Source: an uncultured Eubacterium sp. (GTDB lineage Bacteria > Bacillota > Clostridia > Lachnospirales > Lachnospiraceae). Taken from it: a DNA stretch of 19,285 nt. The stretch is taken from positions 1-19,285 of the forward strand of contig URGC01000042.1 in the NCBI GenBank assembly GCA_900547255.1. Reading direction: 5' to 3'. Shown in pieces: positions 13,798-19,285 of the stretch. Position numbers and translations under genes: made by a program. Numbering within the stretch: position 1 is the stretch's first letter; every line of letters starts with the position of its first letter. Under the pieces are notes generated by a model. It searched no databases. It saw nothing but the letters and a program-made list of their open reading frames with translations, and was not told the DNA's origin.

Positions 13798-14416
13798 TTG
13801 TATAAGAAAGTCTCATAAGACTTTCTGAAAGATGAACATTCTCAACTATAACATCCTCTGGAAGGTTTAAGTCAGTATGGGCAAAGTTCCATATTGCCCT
13901 GATTCCTGCATCCACAACAACCTTAGCCACCTCTTTGGCAGCTTCCTTAGGAAGAGTAAGTACAACTATCTCGATATTATTAGACTTAATAAAATCAACT
14001 ATCTCATCCATAGATGCCACAGTGATACCGCCAATATCATGTCCCTGAATCTTTGGATTATTATCAAATACGCCCTTGATGATAAATCCTCTCTTGGCAA
14101 AGTCACCTGAATTAACAAGTGCCTGTCCCATATTACCAGCACCTACAATAACCATGTTATGTGCCTTGTCAAGTCCAAGAATCTTACCAATCTCATCGTA
14201 CAGATACTTGACATTATATCCGTATCCCTGCTGTCCAAATCCACCAAAATTGTTAAGATCCTGTCTTATCTGTGATGCAGTAACTTTCATCTTAACGCTA
14301 AGCTCCTTAGATGAAATTCTCTGAACATCGCTCTCTATAAGTTCGCCAAGATATCTGTAGTATCTTGGTAGTCTTCTTATAACTGCTGAAGATATCTTTT
14401 TATTCTTTTCTTCCAT
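13775..14416 (-). CDS. rex: Redox-sensing transcriptional repressor Rex
   Basis: Rex is a dimeric repressor that reads the NADH/NAD+ ratio and controls fermentation and respiration genes. From the second of two adjacent ATG codons (14416; GTGAGG 6 nt upstream) it is 213 aa, the usual size. Residues 8-80 form the winged helix, with SAVIRRLPRYYRYL and TASQIRQDLNNFGGFGQQGYGY. The Rossmann domain has VIVGAGNMGQAL (GAGNMG at about 92-97) and an acidic residue after the second strand in GVFDNNP, consistent with NADH over NADPH. The C-terminal AIWNFAHTDLNLPEDVIVENVHL is typical of the family. It has a consensus promoter and a candidate operator, suggesting autoregulation. A terminator follows directly. 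Confidence 0.97.
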   Translation of the reverse strand: MEEKNKKISSAVIRRLPRYYRYLGELIESDVQRISSKELSVKMKVTASQIRQDLNNFGGFGQQGYGYNVKYLYDEIGKILGLDKAHNMVIVGAGNMGQALVNSGDFAKRGFIIKGVFDNNPKIQGHDIGGITVASMDEIVDFIKSNNIEIVVLTLPKEAAKEVAKVVVDAGIRAIWNFAHTDLNLPEDVIVENVHLSESLMRLSYTIANNENM

Positions 14417-14455
14417 CATAATCCTCACTTCAAAAATATACAAATACGAAAATAA

Positions 14456-14472
14456 TGTAAAACACTTTTACA
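14456..14472 (-). promoter_or_regulatory. Candidate operator palindrome in the rex leader
   Basis: TGTAAAA (14456-14462) and TTTTACA (14466-14472) form a perfect inverted repeat around CAC. It lies about 15-31 nt downstream of the predicted transcription start, where a bound repressor would block elongation. Rex sites in Firmicutes are usually TTGTGAA/TTCACAA-like with an even spacing, so this is a plausible but divergent autoregulatory site. Confidence 0.45.
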
Positions 14473-14493
14473 AAATTTTAACTATTATTTCTG

Positions 14494-14522
14494 ATTATAC
14501 ACCAGCGTTAAATTTTTGTCAA
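14494..14522 (-). promoter_or_regulatory. Perfect-consensus promoter of rex
   Basis: TTGACA (14522-14517) and TATAAT (14499-14494) on the minus strand, exactly 17 bp apart. The -35 box overlaps the stop codon of the upstream helicase gene. Transcription would start near 14487, about 70 nt before the rex start. Confidence 0.85.
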
Positions 14523-16138
14523 AAATGCTTTTTCTTTTTCTTCTTTCCGGCGCCTGTAGCCTTCTCCATATTGATAGCTCTTCCGTTGATTGACACGTTC
14601 TGCATGGCATCAAGAACCTTGTCCGCATACTTGGATGGCACTTCAACAAATGTATAATTATCAAGCATATCTATTGAACCAACAAGCTTGCCAGGGATTC
14701 CTGACTCACCTGCAATTGCACCAAGTATATTGCTAGGCTTAATCTTATCCTTCTTGCCAACATTTATAAACAGACGTACCATTCCATGTCTGTCAGCATC
14801 AAGGTCATAATGCACAGTCTCAACTTCCATTCTGTCCTTAAGACTGTCACCTAGATGCATTTTAAGAAGGGCTGCTGCCATATCCATGCATGTATAATCT
14901 TCGATATTAAGCTGGTTTTCTATATACTCAACCATATCAGACAAGCCGCCCTCTTCAACAGTCTGTCTTATCTGGTTAAATACGCCCTCAATAAGTGTGT
15001 TCTTCACATCATCCATTGATGGTACTGGTTTTGCCTTAATCTTAGTCTTGCAGTATCTCTCTATCTCTTTAAGCTTATAAGCTTCCTTTCCAGATACGAA
15101 TGATAAAGCAACGCCTTCTCGTCCGGCTCTTCCAGTTCTTCCTATACGGTGTACATAATATTCCTCATCCTGTGGAAGGTCATAGTTAAATACAACGTCA
15201 ACGTCATCTACGTCAATTCCTCTTGCAGCCACATCTGTCGCTATAAGAATCTCAGTCTTGCCGCTTCTGAAATCAGACATAACCCTGTCTCTCTGCTGCT
15301 GCTTCATATCACCATGTATTCCATCTGCAAAGTAACCTCTGCCTTTAAGCTCTGATATAAGCTCATCAACCTGTCTCTTGGTATTGCAGAATACAACTGA
15401 AAGCTTAGGATTATATATGTCAATAAGCCTGCACAGAAGCTCTGGCTTATTCTTAGGTCTTACCTCGTAATAGAACTGCTCAATATTCTCAACTGTAAGC
15501 TCTTTTCTTACAACCTTAATCACATATGGGTCTTTCTGGAAACGTCCTGCAATGTCTAAGATTGGCTTTGGCATTGTGGCTGAGAACATTACTGTCTGTC
15601 TATCATCTGGTGTTCCTGCAAGAATTGTCTCCATATCCTCGCGGAATCCCATGTCAAGCATCTCATCTGCCTCGTCTAATACGACCATCTTTACTTCATC
15701 AAACTTAACAGTCTTTCTTCTCATATGGTCCATGACACGTCCCGGTGTTCCAACGATAATCTGGACACCATTCTTTAAAGACTTAATCTGCTTGACTATC
15801 TCCTGTCCACCATACACAGGAAGCACCTTGATGTCACTCATATACTTGGCAAGCTTTCTTATCTCATCTGCAACCTGGATAGCAAGCTCTCTTGTAGGAC
15901 ATAAAACAACTGCCTGTGGCTTTTTAAGCTCTGGCTCTATGCTCATAAGCAGTGGAATTGAATATGCAGCAGTTTTTCCTGTTCCAGTCTGCGCCTGTCC
16001 AACAACATCCTTTCCCTTCAAAAGCTCTGGTATCGCCTGCGCCTGGATAGGTGATGCTTCCTCAAATCCCATATCTTCTACTGCTCTCAGTATTCTTTCG
16101 TCTATCTCAAATTCTTCAAATTTCAAACTCTTCTCCAT
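14519..16138 (-). CDS. deaD: DEAD-box ATP-dependent RNA helicase (DeaD/CshA type)
   Basis: ATP-driven RNA unwinding enzyme for ribosome assembly, RNA decay and cold adaptation. All helicase motifs are present: Q-motif (FEEFEIDERIL to SPIQAQAIP), AQTGTGKT, PTRELA, GTPGRV, DEAD in VLDEADEMLD, SATMP, ATDVAARGID and HRIGRTGRAGR. The C-terminal domain (about 445-530) matches the DbpA-type RNA-binding domain (GMVRLFINVGKKDKI, FVEVPSKYADKVLDAM), followed by a lysine-rich tail. I place the start at the ATG at 16138 (539 aa; AGGTG 9 nt upstream) because the longest frame begins upstream of the likely promoter. ATG codons at 16183, 16177 and 16156 remain possible, since the region is internally duplicated. 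It diverges from the ABC-F gene. Confidence 0.94.
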   Translation of the reverse strand: MEKSLKFEEFEIDERILRAVEDMGFEEASPIQAQAIPELLKGKDVVGQAQTGTGKTAAYSIPLLMSIEPELKKPQAVVLCPTRELAIQVADEIRKLAKYMSDIKVLPVYGGQEIVKQIKSLKNGVQIIVGTPGRVMDHMRRKTVKFDEVKMVVLDEADEMLDMGFREDMETILAGTPDDRQTVMFSATMPKPILDIAGRFQKDPYVIKVVRKELTVENIEQFYYEVRPKNKPELLCRLIDIYNPKLSVVFCNTKRQVDELISELKGRGYFADGIHGDMKQQQRDRVMSDFRSGKTEILIATDVAARGIDVDDVDVVFNYDLPQDEEYYVHRIGRTGRAGREGVALSFVSGKEAYKLKEIERYCKTKIKAKPVPSMDDVKNTLIEGVFNQIRQTVEEGGLSDMVEYIENQLNIEDYTCMDMAAALLKMHLGDSLKDRMEVETVHYDLDADRHGMVRLFINVGKKDKIKPSNILGAIAGESGIPGKLVGSIDMLDNYTFVEVPSKYADKVLDAMQNVSINGRAINMEKATGAGKKKKKKHF

Positions 16139-16183
16139 TCTGTAATGCACCTGCATGTTATCATTTCTATAATGCATCCGCAT
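16138..16183 (-). repeat. 27-bp-period duplication of the deaD start region
   Basis: On the minus strand ATGCGGATGCATTATAGAA (16183-16165) and ATGCAGGTGCATTACAGAA (16156-16138) agree at 16 of 19 bases. Each copy contains a purine-rich GG element, GCATTA and a following ATG, so it resembles a duplicated translation-initiation segment. It makes the true start of deaD ambiguous. Confidence 0.6.
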
Positions 16184-16213
16184 ACTATCATTATTATTGC
16201 CCGCAATTTTTCT

Positions 16214-16242
16214 ATTGTATAACATAAATGTCATAAAGTCAA
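16214..16242 (-). promoter_or_regulatory. Sigma-A promoter of deaD
   Basis: TTGACT (16242-16237) and TACAAT (16219-16214) on the minus strand, 17 bp apart. Transcription would begin near 16207, which rules out the first methionines of the longest frame and leaves a leader of up to 70 nt. A matching promoter for the divergent ABC-F gene is less clear. Confidence 0.65.
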
Positions 16243-16350
16243 AAACCTTTGCAAAATATGTAATTTATTGATAAACTATGTTAGATATGTGTGTGCGCAC
16301 CTTACACAGACAACATCATATTATTAAAAGTGCGTAGAAATGAGGATACA

Positions 16351-18300
16351 ATGGTTTTATCATGCAGTCATATAAGCAAATCCTTTGGAACGGACGTTAT
16401 AATAAAGGATGCTACTTTTAATATAGAGGACAGAGAAAAAGCTGCTATCATCGGAATCAATGGTGCCGGCAAATCCACTCTCTTAAAGATTATAGTCGGT
16501 GAACTTCCTGCTGACAGCGGAGATATCGCATTTGCAAAGGATTCAACATTCGGATATCTCGCACAGCACCAGAATCTTTCTTCCGACAGCACAATATATA
16601 ATGAAGTCCTCTCAACAAGAAGAGACATACTTGATATGGAAGCTTCCATAAGAAAAATGGAAGAACAGATGAACAATGTATCAGGCGATGAACTTAACGA
16701 CCTTATGGAACGATACACCAAGCTCACACATGAATTTGAGCTTTTAAATGGTTATGCCTACAGAAGCGAGGTTACAGGTGTACTTAAAGGTCTCGGATTT
16801 GAGGAAAATGATTTTGAACTCAATGTAAACACTCTTTCTGGCGGACAGAAAACCCGTGTTGCTCTCAGTAAGTTATTATTATCAAAGCCAGATATTATTA
16901 TGTTAGATGAGCCTACCAACCACCTTGACATGAATTCAATCGCGTGGCTTGAATCATATCTGTCAGATTACAAGGGAAGCGTTATCATAGTTGCCCACGA
17001 CAGATATTTCCTTGATAAGATAGTCGGCAAGGTTATCGAGATTGATAATGGAACTGTCACAACATTTTCTGGCAATTACACAGATTACGCTGCCAAAAAA
17101 GCAATCCTTAGAAATATGCAGCTTAAAGCATATCTCAACCAGCAGCGTGAAATCAAGCATCAGGAAGAGGTTATAACCAAGTTAAAGCAGTTTAACCGTG
17201 AGAAATCCATCAAGCGTGCTGAAAGCCGTGAGAAAATGCTTGATAAGATCGAAGTCCTTGAAAAGCCGGTTGAATTAAATGATAAGATGAACATTAAGCT
17301 TGAGCCATCTGTTGAAAGTGGTAATGATGTTCTTACTATAACAGGACTTTCAAAATCATTTGACAATAAAAACCTTTTTAACAATATATCATTTGACATC
17401 AAAAAAGGTGAGCGTGTAGCTCTTATCGGCAACAATGGAACAGGCAAGACTACTATCCTTAAAATCATCAACAACATTATTCCTGCTGACAGCGGTGTTG
17501 TCGAGTTAGGTTCTAATGTCGAGATAGGTTACTACGACCAGGAACACCACGTTCTTGACCCTGACAAGACTTTATTTGAAGAGATTCAGGATGCATACCC
17601 TAACCTCAATAACACCAGGATACGTAATACTCTCGCCGCATTTCTGTTTACAGGTGATGATGTGTTCAAATATATACGCGACTTATCAGGTGGCGAAAAG
17701 GGACGAGTATCGCTTGCCAAGCTTATGCTTTCCAATGCCAACCTGCTGATTTTAGATGAGCCGACTAACCACCTTGATATAACATCCAAGGAAATTCTTG
17801 AAAATGCGCTTAACAGCTATACTGGCACTGTATTATATGTATCCCACGACAGATATTTCATCAATACTACTGCCACAAGAATTATTGAGCTTACTGGCAA
17901 TACAATTGTAAATTATGTTGGTAATTATGACTATTATCTCGAAAAGAAGGACATACTAACACCACTGGCACTTAAAGAGGCTGCAGCCAATACAGATATG
18001 CCTAAGACTGTGGAAGAAGCTGACGCTTCTTCCACACAGTCAAACACTAAGGAGAGCTGGCTTGCTTCCAAGGAAGAACAGGCAAGACTTAAAAAGCTCA
18101 AAAACAGGCTTTCCAAAGTTGAGGAACGCATTGCTGTTATAGAGGAACGCACCCAGGCGATTGATGACGAATATCAAAATCCAGAGATAGCAAGCAACAC
18201 TGGCAGATTAATGGAACTTCACAAGGAAAAAGAAGCTCTTGATACTGAACTTGCAGATTTATACGATGAATGGGAGCAGCTCTCACTAGAATTATCGTAA
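16351..18300 (+). CDS. ABC-F family ATPase (YdiF/Uup-like)
   Basis: This is a 649-aa soluble protein with two ATPase domains and no membrane part. Domain 1 has Walker A GINGAGKST (35-43), signature LSGGQ (162-166) and Walker B IIMLDEPTNHLD; domain 2 has GNNGTGKTT (360-368), LSGGE (445-449) and LLILDEPTNHLD. The linker between them (about 248-310), containing FNREKSIKRAESREKMLDK, is the ribosome-contacting P-site tip region. After a variable linker, residues 575-645 form a coiled coil as in Uup. ABC-F proteins act on ribosomes, either in translation quality control or in antibiotic protection; resistance cannot be claimed from this sequence. The ATG at 16351 with GAGG 6 nt upstream is chosen over a longer frame from 16291. 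A 12-bp perfect hairpin lies in its coding sequence. Confidence 0.93.
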   Translation: MVLSCSHISKSFGTDVIIKDATFNIEDREKAAIIGINGAGKSTLLKIIVGELPADSGDIAFAKDSTFGYLAQHQNLSSDSTIYNEVLSTRRDILDMEASIRKMEEQMNNVSGDELNDLMERYTKLTHEFELLNGYAYRSEVTGVLKGLGFEENDFELNVNTLSGGQKTRVALSKLLLSKPDIIMLDEPTNHLDMNSIAWLESYLSDYKGSVIIVAHDRYFLDKIVGKVIEIDNGTVTTFSGNYTDYAAKKAILRNMQLKAYLNQQREIKHQEEVITKLKQFNREKSIKRAESREKMLDKIEVLEKPVELNDKMNIKLEPSVESGNDVLTITGLSKSFDNKNLFNNISFDIKKGERVALIGNNGTGKTTILKIINNIIPADSGVVELGSNVEIGYYDQEHHVLDPDKTLFEEIQDAYPNLNNTRIRNTLAAFLFTGDDVFKYIRDLSGGEKGRVSLAKLMLSNANLLILDEPTNHLDITSKEILENALNSYTGTVLYVSHDRYFINTTATRIIELTGNTIVNYVGNYDYYLEKKDILTPLALKEAAANTDMPKTVEEADASSTQSNTKESWLASKEEQARLKKLKNRLSKVEERIAVIEERTQAIDDEYQNPEIASNTGRLMELHKEKEALDTELADLYDEWEQLSLELS

Positions 18301-18305
18301 TTTGG

Positions 18306-18334
18306 TTGACAAACGCCTCTTGGGGTTGTATAAA
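18306..18334 (+). promoter_or_regulatory. Sigma-A promoter of hup
   Basis: TTGACA (18306-18311) and TATAAA (18329-18334) are 17 bp apart. It begins 6 bp after the ABC-F stop, and a leader of about 35 nt precedes the HU start. Strong consensus fits the high expression expected for HU. Confidence 0.8.
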
Positions 18335-18376
18335 TAATTTATATGTATTTTTACAATTTAAGGAGGGTTTTTATCT

Positions 18377-18652
18377 ATGAACAAGACTGAGTTAGTAGCA
18401 GCTATCGCTGAGAAGTCTGAATTATCTAAGAAGGATGCTGAGAAGGCACTTAAGGCTTTTGTTGACACTGTATCAGAAGAGTTACAGAAGGGTGAGAAAA
18501 TCCAGCTCGTAGGCTTCGGTACATTTGAGACATCTAAGAGAGCTGCAAGAACTGGCAAGAATCCACAGACAGGCAAGGCAATCAAGATTGCTGCTTGCAC
18601 TGCCCCTAAGTTCAAGGCTGGTAAGGCTTTAAAGGATGCTGTTAACAAGTAA
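18377..18652 (+). CDS. hup: DNA-binding protein HU
   Basis: HU is a small dimeric nucleoid protein that bends and compacts DNA. At 91 aa it is the standard size. The N-terminal helical part begins MNKTELVAAIAEKSELSKKDAEKAL, shown here by its first half MNKTELVAAIAEK. The signature GFGTFETSKRAARTGKNPQTG covers the base of the DNA-binding arm, including the arm proline in KNPQTG. An ideal AAGGAGGG site lies about 9 nt before the ATG. The gene has its own promoter and a terminator follows, so it is probably a single-gene transcript. Codons are strongly biased, as expected for an abundant protein. Confidence 0.97.
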   Translation: MNKTELVAAIAEKSELSKKDAEKALKAFVDTVSEELQKGEKIQLVGFGTFETSKRAARTGKNPQTGKAIKIAACTAPKFKAGKALKDAVNK

Positions 18653-18680
18653 TTAACATCCGTGAATAACAGATAAGATA

Positions 18681-18714
18681 AAAGGCCATGTATGTTAACT
18701 CATTCATGGTCTTT
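18681..18714 (+). terminator. Intrinsic terminator after hup
   Basis: AAAGGCCATG (18681-18690) pairs with CATGGTCTTT (18705-18714) with one G-T pair, and inner ATG/CAT bases extend the stem. A T-rich stretch follows (TCTTATTTTT). It starts about 30 nt after the HU stop. Confidence 0.7.
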
Positions 18715-18786
18715 CTTATTTTTAATCTTAAGGTTAACCTTCTTGTTTTTTTTAAGATTCTAACTAGGAAATGGGGATTTAATAAT

Positions 18787-19236
18787 ATGGAAATCGAGCG
18801 TAAATTTCTTGTATCACATATACCGGATAATCTTTCATCTTATCCATGCAGAATTATTGAGCAGGGATACCTCTCAACCAATCCTGTTGTGCGTGTAAGA
18901 AAGGATAATGATGACTATTATCTTACTTACAAGGGTAAAGGCATGATGGCGCGTGAGGAATATAACCTTCCACTCACAAAGGAATCATACGAGCACCTTA
19001 TCAAAAAGTCTGATGGCAACATTATAGCCAAACACAGATACGAGATTCCAGACGGAATGGGTCATACTATTGAGCTTGATATATTTGACGGGGTATTTTC
19101 AGGAACTGTCCTTGCTGAAGTTGAATTTGACAGTATTGAGGAAGCTAATACCTACACTGCCCCAGACTGGTTTACTGAGGATGTAACTACCAACAAAGAA
19201 TATCACAATAGCTATATGAGTAAAAAAATATTTTAA
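18787..19236 (+). CDS. CYTH-domain protein (triphosphate tunnel metalloenzyme)
   Basis: 149 aa. The hallmark ExExK motif is at the very start, MEIERKFLV (E2, E4, K6). It is followed by the alternating charged beta strands of the tunnel: VVRVRKDNDDYYLTYKG, REEYNLPL, AKHRYEIPD, TIELDIFDG and LAEVEFDSIEEA. The family binds Mg2+ and triphosphate groups and includes tripolyphosphatases, thiamine triphosphatase and class IV adenylate cyclases. Short bacterial forms like this are usually inorganic triphosphatases, but the substrate is not provable here. The ATG at 18787 was chosen because the family begins at this methionine; a frame from 18688 would run through the hup terminator. The ribosome site is weak (GGGGA). 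Confidence 0.9.
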   Translation: MEIERKFLVSHIPDNLSSYPCRIIEQGYLSTNPVVRVRKDNDDYYLTYKGKGMMAREEYNLPLTKESYEHLIKKSDGNIIAKHRYEIPDGMGHTIELDIFDGVFSGTVLAEVEFDSIEEANTYTAPDWFTEDVTTNKEYHNSYMSKKIF

Positions 19237-19239
19237 CAG

Positions 19240-19285
19240 TTAATATTGATTAATATACTATTTCAGCACACTATTAATATTGATT
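19240..19285. repeat. 12-bp direct repeat at the window edge
   Basis: TTAATATTGATT occurs at 19240-19251 and 19274-19285, downstream of the CYTH gene. It may be the start of a longer AT-rich repeat continuing beyond the window. Confidence 0.4.

Noticed and set aside
15552..16145. 197-aa frame on the plus strand opposite the helicase gene
   Set aside because: Antisense to conserved helicase motifs and of shadow-like composition.
16243..16350. Attenuator or resistance-type leader for the ABC-F gene
   Set aside because: Only a short GTGCGCAC palindrome (16293-16300) and weak promoter-like boxes are seen; no leader peptide or terminator pair.

Overview
The window looks like a chromosomal segment of a low-GC Gram-positive anaerobe of the class Clostridia, most likely Lachnospiraceae. 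The basis is the strong AGGAGG-type ribosome binding sites, near-consensus sigma-A promoters, frequent GTG/TTG starts, a Rex repressor, the NAD(P)HX repair enzyme/alr/mazF order, and a small peptide whose N-terminus resembles short peptides I associate with that family. No tRNA, rRNA, CRISPR array, insertion sequence or phage gene is visible.

Layout. Positions 1-3007 (+) hold two tandem, overlapping paralogues encoding exported, C-terminally membrane-anchored PIG-L-type de-N-acetylases. Positions 3008-4026 are AT-rich and repeat-laden: a 32-bp tandem direct repeat, a bidirectional terminator, degenerate 13-15-nt repeats, a five-cysteine 88-residue peptide gene (-) with its own textbook promoter, and a set of GC-rich hairpins. 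Positions 4027-9706 (-) carry, in transcription order, a CBS/CorC-type protein, a GGDEF protein, an ABC permease, an ABC ATPase, the acetolactate synthase regulatory subunit ilvN and ketol-acid reductoisomerase ilvC, ending in a strong terminator. Positions 9797-14416 (-) carry rex, a coiled-coil protein of unknown function, the bifunctional NAD(P)HX epimerase/dehydratase, alanine racemase and a MazF-type toxin with no antitoxin gene. A DEAD-box helicase (-) and an ABC-F ATPase (+) diverge from about 16.2 kb. An HU gene and a CYTH-domain protein follow on +.

How it fits together. Most of the window is core metabolism and housekeeping: redox sensing (Rex), repair of damaged NAD(P)H, D-alanine supply for the wall, branched-chain amino-acid synthesis, RNA remodelling, ribosome-associated ABC-F function and nucleoid structure. 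The accessory part is 1-3.8 kb, where surface deacetylases converge on a candidate modified or secreted Cys-rich peptide. That peptide is the best candidate for something undescribed, but no maturation or export gene lies beside it in this window.

Regulatory signals are unusually readable. There are consensus promoters for rex, hup, the peptide, the CBS gene and deaD, a palindrome in the rex leader, a terminator/promoter overlap after rex, and short repeats at the alr 3' end. Several starts were placed downstream of the longest reading frame because a Shine-Dalgarno sequence, or a promoter lying inside the frame, required it.
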